This document shows positions 1-8,379 of a stretch of 33,225 nt of DNA, in pieces. The position numbers and the translations under genes were made by a program. The DNA lies in the NCBI RefSeq assembly GCF_018531445.1, contig NZ_JAHDTH010000078.1:1-33225 (forward strand), given 5' to 3'. The stretch's first letter is position 1. Every line of letters begins with the position of its first letter. Under the pieces are notes generated by a model. It saw nothing but the letters and a program-made list of their open reading frames with translations. It made no database searches and was not told where the DNA came from. The DNA is from Pseudonocardia lacus. Lineage in GTDB: Bacteria; Actinomycetota; Actinomycetes; Mycobacteriales; Pseudonocardiaceae.

Positions 1-1728
1 CTCGGCGGCCAGCGCGGAGCGCTGCGCCTCGCAGTCGACGAGCCGGCGGTCGGCCCCGGCCCGCTGCGCCGCCAGCGCGTCGCGGACCGGGGCCGCGGCC
101 CGCTCCACCGCTTCGACCAGCGCCGTCTCGTCGTCGACGAGCGCGGCCGCGGTGTCCGGGTCGATCGGCAGCTCGCGGCGACCGCCCGCCCACGTCCGCA
201 GCCGATCGGCGCGCCGGTCGCGCTCGGCGTCGAGCTCGCTCTGGCGCGCGGCATGGCGTTCGGTCGCCTCGGCCAGCTCGGCCCGCGCCTCCTCCAGCTG
301 CTTCTCGACGAGCGTGCGCCGCTCGACGGCGCTCTGGTGGCGCCGCAGCGCCTCCCGGACGCCGGCGATCTGCCCCAGCCGGGTGCCGACGGCGCCGTCG
401 AGCACGTTGAGCGCCCGGGTGCGGTCGGTACGGGCGAGCGTGGCCATCTCGTCGTGGGCGGTGGTGAGCGCGGCCCGGGACGCGACGACCGCGGACTCCG
501 CCGCCAGCCCGGACACGCGGGCGGCCAGCCGATCGGCCTCGCCGACGGCGGCGTCCGCGCGGGACGACTCGGCCTCCGCCGCCGTGCCGGCCGCGGTGGC
601 GGTGCGGCGGCTCCCGGCGGCCCGGGCCGCGGCCTTCTCGGCCTGGACGCGCAGCCGGTCGAGCCGGGCGACCAGGTCGGCGCCGGTCTCGTACTCGCGC
701 CGCCCGCGCAGCGCCTCGATGTCCGTCTCGATGCCCTCGACGCGCTGCTGGGCGGCCTCCAGCGCCGCGGACAGCTCGTCGAACCGCACCCGCGCCTCGC
801 CCAGGCGCTGCTGGCCGGTGCGGACCGTGCGGGTGACCGAGGTGAGCTCCGACGTGGCCCTGACCAGCCCGGCCGCCGCCTCCCGCAGCACCCGGCGGGC
901 GTAGGTCTGCTGCCGCGCGCCCAACCGGCCGGCCGCGGCGACCTCCTCGTCGAGCCGGGCCAGCTCCTCGCGCTGGCGGTCGAGGCGCTCGAAGCCCTCG
1001 GCCAGCTCGCCGATCTCGGTGGCGCCCAGCGGCGGCAGCGCCCGGGACAGCAGCGTGGACAGCAGCGATGGGTCGAGCCGCTGCGAGAGCTTCGGGGTGC
1101 GCAGCTGCAGCAGCGCGAGGATCAGCGCCTCGTAGCGCTGCTCGGACAGGTCGGGGAACAGCCGCTCCCGCACGGTCGCGCGGTACTCGGCCGCGGTGGC
1201 GTGCAGGGTGCCGTCGTCGCCGAGCAGGTCGGTGAGCGCGGCCCGGCTCAGCGGCTCGCCGGTGGCGGTGGTGAAGCCCGCCTCCGGGACGGGACCGTCG
1301 AGGGTGAAGTAGTCGGCGGTGGCCGAGGAGGTGTGCACGGACGCCTGCAGCCGCGCCCCGCAGGTGAACCAGCGCCGCTCGGCCCCGCCCGCCGGACCGG
1401 CGGCGAACTCCAGCCACACGTAGCCGACCCGGGTCGCGCCACGGGCCCCGTCGCCCATCAGGTTCCAGTGCATCGTCCGCTCGGACGTGCCGAACGTCGA
1501 GAGCCGGTTGGCCCGCAGGTTGGCGTCGAACAGGAACGGCAGCAGCAGCTCCAGCGCCTTGGACTTGCCGCTGCCGTTCGGGCCGCGCAGCAGCAGGCGC
1601 CCGGAGTGGAACCGGAAGACCTCGTCGTAGTAGCGCCAGACGTTGAGGATGCCGGCCCGCTGCGGCGTCCACCGCGCGGCCGCCGACTCGTGCGCGGACG
1701 CCCGGTGCGGCAGGGCGGTGACCGTCAC
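1..1728 (-). CDS. jetC: JetC, SMC-like ATPase of Wadjet system (TIGR02680 family), N-terminal part, cut by window edge
   Basis: The reading frame is open from a GTG at 1728 to the left edge, giving 576 residues of a protein that is usually well over 1,000. A Walker A loop GPNGSGKS lies at residues 49-56, followed by the LLLPFLFDANLRANRLST segment typical of the TIGR02680 SMC/MukB-like family. From about residue 230 the sequence is a long charged, Ala/Arg/Glu-rich coiled coil. The C-terminal signature and Walker B lie outside the window. In Wadjet, JetC is the condensin-like motor that, with JetA and JetB, extrudes plasmid DNA so that JetD can cut it (family knowledge). The GTG overlaps the jetB stop as GTGA, and AAGGAGG at 1742-1736 lies 7 nt before it, so both coupling and a strong ribosome site support this start. 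The operon order jetA-jetB-jetC also supports the call. Confidence 0.9.
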   Translation of the reverse strand, partial: MTVTALPHRASAHESAAARWTPQRAGILNVWRYYDEVFRFHSGRLLLRGPNGSGKSKALELLLPFLFDANLRANRLSTFGTSERTMHWNLMGDGARGATRVGYVWLEFAAGPAGGAERRWFTCGARLQASVHTSSATADYFTLDGPVPEAGFTTATGEPLSRAALTDLLGDDGTLHATAAEYRATVRERLFPDLSEQRYEALILALLQLRTPKLSQRLDPSLLSTLLSRALPPLGATEIGELAEGFERLDRQREELARLDEEVAAAGRLGARQQTYARRVLREAAAGLVRATSELTSVTRTVRTGQQRLGEARVRFDELSAALEAAQQRVEGIETDIEALRGRREYETGADLVARLDRLRVQAEKAAARAAGSRRTATAAGTAAEAESSRADAAVGEADRLAARVSGLAAESAVVASRAALTTAHDEMATLARTDRTRALNVLDGAVGTRLGQIAGVREALRRHQSAVERRTLVEKQLEEARAELAEATERHAARQSELDAERDRRADRLRTWAGGRRELPIDPDTAAALVDDETALVEAVERAAAPVRDALAAQRAGADRRLVDCEAQRSALAAE

Positions 1729-2972
1729 GACCGGGCCTCCTTCTCGCTGATCCCGTCCTTCTCGCTGATCCCGTCGAGCGCGTACCGGGCGGCCGCGGGA
1801 CGGGCGAGCACCACCCCGCCGTCGCGGCGGACCAGCCCGAACTGCTCCAGCACGGCGAGCGCGGCGTCGCGCAGCCGGAGCTGCCCGTCCTCGCCCTGGT
1901 AGGTCCTGGCCCACCGGGGGTGGCGGCGCAGCAGCCGGTCGGTCTCCACCGCCAGCTGCTCCTCGGTCACCCCCGCCGGCTCGGTGTTGACCCGGTTGAG
2001 CAGAGCCAGCGCAGCGACCTTCGCGTGGCTGGTGTCGTCGGGGAAGCGGGTGTCGGTGGCGATGGCGTCCGGGTCGACCAGCAGCCAGCCCTCCGCCCGC
2101 TCCTCCAGGACCATGCCCGCCTCCTCCGCCGCCCGCCGCAGCAGCCGCCGGCCCGTCGGCGAGGTGAGGTAGTCGACCTCGGCCGGGCTCAGCTCGTCGC
2201 GGTGCACGACCGGGTCGTCGAGCAGGCGCCGGAACACGGCGTGGCGCAGCCAGAGGGTGCGCTGCACCGCCGAGGGCTCCTCGTCGACCCCGGCCGAGCG
2301 GTACCGGGACTCGTGCAGCAGCGCGTCCAGGCGCGCGGGCAGCTCGGTCGGCCCGCCGGGCAGCCGGGACGGGCCGTTCGGCGCGGCGATGAGCCGCATG
2401 ACCAGGGTCGCGTCCACGCGGTAGAGCACCTTCGCCTCCGCGGAGGCGACGTAGCTCTCGGTCGCGCCGTCGAGGACCTCCAGCGCGCCGAACGACTCCA
2501 GCAGGCGCAGCGCGTCGACGAACGCCATCCGCTCCGCGCGGGCCGTGGTGTCCATCGACGGCAGGTCGGGGTCGGCGGCGCAGGCCTGCGCGACCCGCTG
2601 GGCCAGCAGGCCGATCGTGGTCACCGGGGTGGCCAGCAGCTCCGCGGCGGCGACGCACAGCAGCGTGTAGCGGCGCCGGTCGAACGGGGCCGACCCGGCC
2701 CGGCGGCGCAGCGCGGGCCGCCCGGGCACCGGCCCGCGCACCTTGGCCAGCCGCGCGTAGCCCGCCCGCGGCTCGACCACCAGCGTCCACCCGCAGAAGT
2801 AGTCGAACCAGCGGGTCAGCGGCTCGCGGCGGCGCCGGACGACGTCGAAGTCGTCGGGTCGGGCGGTGGCGGTGAGGATCGGGCCGGCCAGCAGCACCCG
2901 GATGCCGCGCGCGACGTCCTCCCGCTCGGCGATGACCAACTGGTTGTGCAGCGGCCGGTGCGGCTCCGTCAC
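1725..2972 (-). CDS. jetB: JetB, TIGR02678 family protein of Wadjet system
   Basis: The product is 415 aa from a GTG at 2972 that overlaps the jetA stop as GTGA; the frame stays open much further upstream, but only antisense to the jetA frame. The sequence begins with a helical EREDVARGIRVLLAGP segment, contains the DFDVVRRRREPLTRWFDYFCGW block and ends in winged-helix-like regions, which I recognise as the TIGR02678 family. JetB corresponds to the MukE/ScpB-like kleisin-associated subunit, binding JetA and JetC in the plasmid-sensing complex (family knowledge). Its length fits the family. The C-terminus is odd: an 18-bp unit is duplicated in tandem (1738-1773), adding a second GISEKD repeat just before the stop. 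The stop overlaps the jetC start. Translational coupling suggests fixed stoichiometry. Confidence 0.88.
   Translation of the reverse strand: MTEPHRPLHNQLVIAEREDVARGIRVLLAGPILTATARPDDFDVVRRRREPLTRWFDYFCGWTLVVEPRAGYARLAKVRGPVPGRPALRRRAGSAPFDRRRYTLLCVAAAELLATPVTTIGLLAQRVAQACAADPDLPSMDTTARAERMAFVDALRLLESFGALEVLDGATESYVASAEAKVLYRVDATLVMRLIAAPNGPSRLPGGPTELPARLDALLHESRYRSAGVDEEPSAVQRTLWLRHAVFRRLLDDPVVHRDELSPAEVDYLTSPTGRRLLRRAAEEAGMVLEERAEGWLLVDPDAIATDTRFPDDTSHAKVAALALLNRVNTEPAGVTEEQLAVETDRLLRRHPRWARTYQGEDGQLRLRDAALAVLEQFGLVRRDGGVVLARPAAARYALDGISEKDGISEKEARS
1738..1773. repeat. Tandem 18-bp duplication at the 3' end of jetB
   Basis: Two identical 18-bp units, 1738-1755 and 1756-1773, encode DGISEK twice at the JetB C-terminus. 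In coding sense each unit contains GAGAAGGA, so the repeat also multiplies Shine-Dalgarno-like sequence just upstream of the jetC start. The unit length keeps frame, consistent with replication slippage. Confidence 0.9.
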
Positions 2973-4504
2973 CCCGTCACCGCCTCGGGCGCGCGGCGGC
3001 GCCGGACCGTGCGGATGTCGACGACGAAGTCGGGGCCCTCGAACTGCCCGCGCGGCGTGCGGACGACCGCGACGGCGGCGTCGGGCGGGTTGCGCAGCAG
3101 GATCTCGGTGCGGCCGTCGGCCGAGCCGCCGCGGCGCACGCCCTCGGCGTCGGGGGCGGCGGCCAGGGCCCGCCCGATCAGGTCGAGCAGGTGCTCGAAG
3201 ACCGAGTGGTCCAGGCGCGCGAAGCGGGACAGCCGCACCGGGCCGCCGGTGGACAGCAGGTCCCACGCCGAGTCGAGCTCGGCCCGCTCGGCACGGGCCC
3301 GGGCGGCGCGCTCCGCCTTGAGCGCCGCGACGTCGCGGACCCGCCCGGTGCGGGTGAACCGCTCGACCCGACCGGACGAGCGCAGCAGCGCCGACACCGG
3401 GACCGGCGGCGCGTCGTGCCACGACGTGCTCGCCGCCACCAGCTCCGGGTCGGGATGGGCCAGGTGCGCGTGCCGCGCAGGCCCCGCCCCGAACGCGGCC
3501 GCCCACAGCAGGTGCAGGTCGTCCTCGGTGGGGGCCGCGGCGAACCAGCGGGCCAGCTCGCGGAAGTCCTCCACCGCGCTGCTGGCCCGCTTGCGCGACT
3601 CGACGATGCGGTCGAGGACCTGCAGCAGCGCGACGATGGCGCGGCGGGCCACCGTGTGCAGGTGCTCGACGCGCGCCGGGGCCGCGTCGCGTGGGCGGAA
3701 CCAGGCCCGCAGCCCGTCCCAGTGCCCGCGCCGCGCCTGCAACCAGCTCTCCCGGGCGGCCTCGCCGGCCGTCGGGGGCAGCTCCGCGCCGCGCAGCGCC
3801 CGGTCCCACAGCCCGTCGGTGCCCAGCGCCTCCACCCGGTCGACGCCGTCGGCGATCGAGGACGTCCGGCGGTCGAGGTTGGTCAGGAACTCCTGCAGGT
3901 AACCGACCGTCGCCGCCTTCACCTCGTGGAAGGTGTCGGTGTCGGCGCCCTCGCTGCGCACCAGGCGCTGCAGCTCGCCGTTGAACCGCTTGGTGCCCGT
4001 GCGCAGGGCGTCGAGATGGGTCTCCAGCTCGACGACCGCGCTGTAGACCCGGCGGTCCGGGACGGCGGGGTCGGCCAGCAGCCCGGCGATCTCGGCCAGC
4101 CGGTCGGCGATGGCGTCCAGGACCGCGGTCTGCAGGGCACCGCTGGAGGCCAGCACCAGCAGCGCCTGCTGGACGCCGGCGAACGCGGCCTCACCCCGCC
4201 GCGACAGCGAGTACTGCAGGTTGCGCCGCTCGTACTCCTCGGCCGTGCGGTAGCCGCCCGCGTGGTTCTGGGTGATCTCCAGCAGCTGCCACTCGCCGAG
4301 GCTGCGCAGCGCGGCGGTCAGCTCGTCGTCGTCGAGCGGGGAGTACCAGCCGACGTCGCGCAGGCCCGCCCGGACGTCGTCGACGCCGAGCGCGGTCTCC
4401 AGCCGGTCGTTGGCGTGCGCGAAGGCCTGCAGGATCGCGGTGTAGAGGTCGGAGCGGTCGCCGACGGCGAACCGGAACACCTCCGTCGGCAGTCGTCGCG
4501 GCAC
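2969..4504 (-). CDS. jetA: JetA, TIGR02677 family protein of Wadjet system
   Basis: The product is 511 aa, starting MPRRLPTEVFRFAVGDRSD from a GTG at 4504. A GGGGAGGT ribosome site lies just upstream (around 4517-4509). The opening block (phenylalanine-rich VFRFAV, then LYTAILQAF and a winged-helix-like segment at about residues 20-100) followed by a long helical region is typical of TIGR02677. JetA is the MukF-like kleisin of the Wadjet anti-plasmid complex (family knowledge). It is the first gene of the unit and overlaps jetB by 4 bases. The length is normal and no frameshift is seen. The DNA-cleaving subunit JetD is not in the window; gene order predicts it beyond the left edge. Confidence 0.9.
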   Translation of the reverse strand: MPRRLPTEVFRFAVGDRSDLYTAILQAFAHANDRLETALGVDDVRAGLRDVGWYSPLDDDELTAALRSLGEWQLLEITQNHAGGYRTAEEYERRNLQYSLSRRGEAAFAGVQQALLVLASSGALQTAVLDAIADRLAEIAGLLADPAVPDRRVYSAVVELETHLDALRTGTKRFNGELQRLVRSEGADTDTFHEVKAATVGYLQEFLTNLDRRTSSIADGVDRVEALGTDGLWDRALRGAELPPTAGEAARESWLQARRGHWDGLRAWFRPRDAAPARVEHLHTVARRAIVALLQVLDRIVESRKRASSAVEDFRELARWFAAAPTEDDLHLLWAAAFGAGPARHAHLAHPDPELVAASTSWHDAPPVPVSALLRSSGRVERFTRTGRVRDVAALKAERAARARAERAELDSAWDLLSTGGPVRLSRFARLDHSVFEHLLDLIGRALAAAPDAEGVRRGGSADGRTEILLRNPPDAAVAVVRTPRGQFEGPDFVVDIRTVRRRRAPEAVTG

Positions 4505-4786
4505 GGCACCTCCCCGTCCGGGCCACGGTAGCGAGCGGGTCCGACGGGACCGGCCACGGACCCGGTCCGCGGACCGCTGCCGGCGATCGACGTCTTGACG
4601 TCGCCGAGGCCATCGGCGAGCTGGCCGGGATCCTGATCGACCACGGGACGGTGCCCGGCGACCTCGGGGCCGACCCGGACTTCCGGCCGTGGTCGGGGAC
4701 GCGCGCGGAGAGGGTCGAGATCGGCCGGTACCCCGGCCCGGCGGAGATCGCGTGGTTCTGCCGCGAGGAGGACGCGCCTCGCGGGG
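4505..4786. other. Intergenic stretch with coding-like remnant on + strand
   Basis: This 282-bp gap separates jetA from the chorismate-mutase/DUF3024 gene. It must hold the jetA promoter, but I see no convincing -35/-10 pair. On the + strand the frame containing 4621-4785 reads smoothly with GC-ending codons (for example PDFRPWSGTRAERVEIGRYP at 4672-4731). It has no convincing start and runs without its own stop into the antisense of the next gene. It may be the remnant of a decayed gene. I do not recognise a family. Confidence 0.3.
4761..4784 (-). terminator. Hairpin just after the CM/DUF3024 gene
   Basis: A perfect 8-bp inverted repeat CCGCGAGG (4761-4768) / CCTCGCGG (4777-4784) with an 8-nt loop lies 2 nt past the stop of the minus-strand gene ending at 4787. 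No T-run follows, as is common in high-GC actinobacteria. It could also be coincidental GC-rich symmetry. Confidence 0.4.
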
Positions 4787-5422
4787 TCAGCCCCAGAACA
4801 GGGCCGTCGGGTCCGCCTCCAGTTCCGCGAGCAGCGCGCCGATGTCGCCGGTGGGCGGCAGCGCGTCGTAGCGGTGGAACCGGAGGTTGCGGTCGCGCCA
4901 GTGGAGCGTCCAGAGCCCGGTCTTCTTCGTGAAGCGGAACCGGGCGACCGGCGCCCGCAGCCACTCGCCGTCGGCTTCCGCGGCCCACTTCGGCCGGCAC
5001 TCGACCACGGTCAGGTGCCGGGGCTCGACGTCGCACTCCACCCGGACCTGGTCGCGCACACGCTCCGGCACGCGCGCGGCGCACCACCGGCGCACCCGCT
5101 CGACGTCGGCGGCGGGGAGGCCGCCGGTGGCGGCGTGCTGGTCGAGTTCGAGGGCGATGAACGCGGCGATCATCGCCCGCCAGACGGCCTCGGCCACGGT
5201 CGGCGACAGCCCCGCGTCGGTGGCGCGCTCGCGGACGCCGGCGACGACCCGCTCCACCCGGTCCGGCGCGCGCACCGCGTCGGCGTCGGCCTTGAACGCG
5301 GCGGCCGCCCGCACCAGGGACTCCCGGTCGGCCAGCAGGCGGACCAGGTCGGCGTCGACGGCGTCGATGCGGGCCCGGACGTCGGCCAGGGAGGTGGGAT
5401 CGGTCGGTGCCATGCCGGACAT
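4787..5422 (-). CDS. AroQ/PchB-type chorismate mutase domain fused to DUF3024
   Basis: The product is 211 aa. Residues of about 10-100 form an all-helical AroQ-type domain (VRARIDAVDADLVRLLADRE, AAAFK, then APDRVERV and a WRAMIAAFIALEL helix). The FK and APxRV blocks resemble PchB-like isochorismate pyruvate-lyase/chorismate mutases more than the E. coli P-protein, whose RE pair is replaced here by RV. From about residue 112 the chain continues in frame as a DUF3024 domain (VRRWCAARVPERVRDQVRVE, ending ALFWG), usually a short stand-alone actinobacterial protein. The fusion is directly visible; the domain names are recognition, and the reaction is inferred. There are ATG codons at 5422 and 5413, neither with a clear ribosome site. 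It is divergent from the gene at 5456 with a 33-bp gap. Confidence 0.75.
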   Translation of the reverse strand: MSGMAPTDPTSLADVRARIDAVDADLVRLLADRESLVRAAAAFKADADAVRAPDRVERVVAGVRERATDAGLSPTVAEAVWRAMIAAFIALELDQHAATGGLPAADVERVRRWCAARVPERVRDQVRVECDVEPRHLTVVECRPKWAAEADGEWLRAPVARFRFTKKTGLWTLHWRDRNLRFHRYDALPPTGDIGALLAELEADPTALFWG

Positions 5423-5455
5423 GGTGCCCGGCGGCCCGTGCGGCACTCTCGGGGC

Positions 5456-6547
5456 GTGACCCTCGATCCGCTCGCCGTCGTGCGCCGGCGGCTGCGCCAG
5501 CAGCGCATGGTCGGGGAGCCCTTCGCCGGGCCCGAGCAGGCCGTGGCCTGGTCGGGGGCGGTGCAGGGCCAGGAGTTCGCCGAGGTCAAGTGGTCGCTGG
5601 CGCAGCGCACCGGCGGGCGCACCGACGCCGAGATCGAGGAGGTGCTCGACCGCGGCGACGTGCTGCGGACCCACCTGCTCCGCCCCACCTGGCACCTGGT
5701 CGCCCGCGCCGACGTGCGCTGGCTGCTGCGGCTGACCCGCCCGCGCGTGCACGCGCTCAACCGGTACTGGTACCGGAAGTTCGAGCTCGACGCGGCGCTG
5801 CTGGCGCGCGGCCACCGGATCCTCGCCGCCGCGGTCGCCGAGGACGGCCCGCGGACCAGGACCGAGCTGGCCCGTCGGCTGGCCGCGGAGGGCATCGAGG
5901 CCGACGGCCTGCGGCTGGGCTACCTGCTCATGCACGCCGAGCTGGAGGAGGTGCTGTGCAGCGGGCCGCGACGCGGCAAGCAGCAGACCTACGCCCTGCT
6001 CGACCACCGCGCCCCGACCGCGCCGGGCGACGACCGCCCACACGACGAGGCCGTCGCCGAGCTCACGCTGCGCTACTTCCGCAGCCACGGCCCGGCCACG
6101 CTGCGGGACTTCTCCACCTGGTCGAGCCTCACCGTCGCCGACGCGCGCGCGGCGCTCGACCGGATCGGCGACGGCCTGGAGCGCGCGGAGCACGACGGCA
6201 CCACCTGGTACGCCGAGCCGTCGACGGCGGCCGCGGTGGAGTACGCCACCACCGCGCTGCTGGTGCCGATGTACGACGAGACGATCGTCGCCCACCAGGA
6301 CCTGCGGGTCGTGCTCGCGCACCCGTCGGCACGGGCGGAGCTGCTCGAGCGCGCCGTCGTCGTCGACGGGCTGACGGTGGGCACCTGGAAGCGCACGCTC
6401 GGCCGGCGATCGGCCACTGTGGACGTAACGCTGTTCGGGCCGATCGGTCCGGCGGAATCGGCGGCGCTGGACGACGCGGTGCGGCGCTTCGGGCGGTTCC
6501 TGGCGGTGCCCGCCGAGCTCGTCGTGCACCGGCTCCCGGAGGGTTGA
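5456..6547 (+). CDS. AlkZ-like winged-helix DNA-binding protein (HTH_42 / PF06224), possible DNA glycosylase
   Basis: The product is 363 aa from GTG 5456. It matches the winged-helix family that includes AlkZ/YcaQ DNA glycosylases, which unhook interstrand crosslinks or bulky alkyl adducts. The N-terminal block reads AVQGQEFAEVKWSLAQR, with Q37-x-Q39 in the position of the catalytic QxQ motif of AlkZ. HLLRPTWHLV and a late block (LLVPMYDETIVAHQDL) are also characteristic of this family. The central residue of the QxQ motif is Gly instead of the usual bulky residue. No signal peptide or membrane segment is seen. The stop lies 5 nt from the convergent stop of the next gene. The fold assignment is firm; glycosylase activity is inferred, because many family members are uncharacterised. 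Confidence 0.78.
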   Translation: MTLDPLAVVRRRLRQQRMVGEPFAGPEQAVAWSGAVQGQEFAEVKWSLAQRTGGRTDAEIEEVLDRGDVLRTHLLRPTWHLVARADVRWLLRLTRPRVHALNRYWYRKFELDAALLARGHRILAAAVAEDGPRTRTELARRLAAEGIEADGLRLGYLLMHAELEEVLCSGPRRGKQQTYALLDHRAPTAPGDDRPHDEAVAELTLRYFRSHGPATLRDFSTWSSLTVADARAALDRIGDGLERAEHDGTTWYAEPSTAAAVEYATTALLVPMYDETIVAHQDLRVVLAHPSARAELLERAVVVDGLTVGTWKRTLGRRSATVDVTLFGPIGPAESAALDDAVRRFGRFLAVPAELVVHRLPEG

Positions 6548-6552
6548 GCTGA

Positions 6553-8379
6553 CTACGTCCCGCTCGGTGCGGGAGTCGGGGTGGGCGCGGGAGTCGGGGC
6601 GGGCTTCGCCGGTTGCGGGTTCACCGCGCCGTTGGTGATGTCGGAATTGACGAAGGTGCTGTTGTTGATGTTCATGGTGTGGTTCTCGATCATCGTGGCG
6701 GCGCGGTTGCCGAGTTCGGAGACGTCGTAGCCGCGCTCTTCGAGATGGTCGATGATGACGGCGAAGATCTCATTGTGCATCGACCGGACCTGCCCGGTGG
6801 CGTCATGAATCTTGAAGAAGTGCGTTTCCTCGCTGCCGTGCGACACGCCCTCGCGCAGGCTCCCGCCCGCTCCGTAGCGGTCGGCGTCGATGCCGCGAGT
6901 GCGCAGTTTCCGGGGTCGCAGGCTCCGCGCGACGGAGCGCACGCGCGCGGGGACGGTGAGCGGGAGCCGCAGCAGCTCGACGGATCCGGAGATGAGCGGG
7001 CCGTCGCCCAGGCGGAGCACGCGGTCGGTCTCGGTCAGCCATTCCCGCACCGGGGGCAGCACGCAGTGCGTCACCTCGATCCGCAGCATCCGGTTGTGCT
7101 TGTGCAGGTGCAGGTAGCTGGACGTGACGAGGTTGCGCTTCCAGGATTCGCGGCGCAGGCACGAGTAGTAGCGGGCCCACTCGATCTGCTCGGCCTCGAC
7201 ATCGCGCACGACCTTGATCGGCAGGTGGCGCACCGGGGGTTCGTCGAGGTCACCGAGCACCTGGTCGCCGGGCCACGTCCCGCGCTCGTGCATGAGGTCG
7301 TCGACCGGGACGAGGAGCTGCTCGCGGTGCACGACCGCGTCGATCCGCCCGTCCGAGCGCCGGGCGGTCCGCGTCGGGACGATCTCGGCGCGGATGCGGT
7401 CGTAGAGCTCGCGGACGCCGATCTCTTCGGGGGGTTCTTTGCGACCGGCGGCGGGGCGCAGGGCGATCGGGACGGTCTGGGTGGGCAGGACGTATCCGGC
7501 ACCGACGAACGGGGTCTCGCCGCGGTGCACGACGACGTCGGCGCAGCGGGCCGCGGCCTCGCTGTGCTCGTCGGCGGCGGCGAAGCGCTCCAGCTGGCCG
7601 CGGTAACGGCGCAGTCCGAAGCCCCGCAGCCGGCGCTCGACCGCCGAGGCGGCCGCCGTGTGGTCGGCCACGAAGTTGTCCGAGCGGAAGCGCCGGCGCA
7701 GGAAGGTGCGCACGAGCCAGGTCTCGCCGACCAGGAGGCCGAGCAGCGCGATCGCGATCGCGAGGCTCGGCCACCAGGTGCTGTCGCCCATGGGTAGCCC
7801 GATCCCGGTCAAGGCCTTGAGCGAGACGACCGAGCCCAGCAACGCCAGGACTGCGATCACGGCCAGCAGTTCGGCCGCGTTGACGAGCCGCGGGCGGGTC
7901 GCGAGAAGCTTGCGCCCGGCAAGGGCGAGGGCGGTCCACAGCAGGACGACGAGCGGATCGAGCACGGCCAGCGCGATCAGCAGCGCGAGGACGACGGTAT
8001 TGCGCACCCGGTGGCGGGCCCTGGCCGCGACGGCGTCGCGCAGCACGGCAGTGGAGTCGAGGCCGGGTGACGGGGGGACCGAACCGACCTGCTCGACGAG
8101 GTACTCCTTGATCACGGCCTCGGCGAACCACTCGTAGCGGTGCGCGGCCGCACACAGCAGGCGGGTCGTCTCGTCCGGCACCCCCTGGGGCAGGGGACGC
8201 CGCGGTGTCGCGGGAGCTGCGGCGGTGCGCGGCACGGGAACCTCCGGGTGCGCGGTGGCGGTGGGGCCCCTCGGAGGCTCGGCGCCGGGCAGCGCGCGAT
8301 CGCAATCCTGGCACCGCACCGCGCCGGCCTCGTTCTGCCGTGCGCAGTTCGGGCAGACGATCCGCCGTCCGGCGGTCAT
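6553..8379 (-). CDS. Zinc-ribbon membrane protein with C-terminal NSxITNG motif, unknown function
   Basis: The product is 608 aa. The ATG at 8379 overlaps the upstream stop as ATGA. It begins with a zinc ribbon (VCPNC...VRCQDC, about residues 9-27), then a Pro-rich linker. Three to four hydrophobic helices follow at about 135-240 (VVLALLIALAVLDPLVVLLW, ELLAVIAVLALLGSVVSL, LAIAIALLGLLVGETWLV). Next comes a large cytosolic-looking region with a GETPFVGAG block seen in actinobacterial membrane proteins of unknown role. Residues 569-584 read MNINNSTFVNSDITNG, then a Pro/Thr-rich tail (PAPTPAPTPTPAP). The 16-residue motif is nearly the same as one near the N-terminus of the neighbour at 8376-8717. 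I recognise no enzymatic domain. The gene is divergent from the Hsp70/GTPase operon and may be its sensor or effector partner (inference). Confidence 0.75.
   Translation of the reverse strand: MTAGRRIVCPNCARQNEAGAVRCQDCDRALPGAEPPRGPTATAHPEVPVPRTAAAPATPRRPLPQGVPDETTRLLCAAAHRYEWFAEAVIKEYLVEQVGSVPPSPGLDSTAVLRDAVAARARHRVRNTVVLALLIALAVLDPLVVLLWTALALAGRKLLATRPRLVNAAELLAVIAVLALLGSVVSLKALTGIGLPMGDSTWWPSLAIAIALLGLLVGETWLVRTFLRRRFRSDNFVADHTAAASAVERRLRGFGLRRYRGQLERFAAADEHSEAAARCADVVVHRGETPFVGAGYVLPTQTVPIALRPAAGRKEPPEEIGVRELYDRIRAEIVPTRTARRSDGRIDAVVHREQLLVPVDDLMHERGTWPGDQVLGDLDEPPVRHLPIKVVRDVEAEQIEWARYYSCLRRESWKRNLVTSSYLHLHKHNRMLRIEVTHCVLPPVREWLTETDRVLRLGDGPLISGSVELLRLPLTVPARVRSVARSLRPRKLRTRGIDADRYGAGGSLREGVSHGSEETHFFKIHDATGQVRSMHNEIFAVIIDHLEERGYDVSELGNRAATMIENHTMNINNSTFVNSDITNGAVNPQPAKPAPTPAPTPTPAPSGT
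6628..6675 (-). other. Motif copy B: codes for MNINNSTFVNSDITNG
   Basis: This is residues 569-584 of the membrane protein. It matches copy A at 8649-8696 in 11 of 16 residues (MNI--S-F-NS-ITNG). The DNA differs at 15 of 48 positions, including an AGC versus TCC serine switch, so the likeness is kept at protein level. Confidence 0.8.

Noticed and set aside
6553..6630. PAPT repeats as a structured DNA repeat
   Set aside because: It is a low-complexity Pro/Thr-coding tail with no larger repeat structure.
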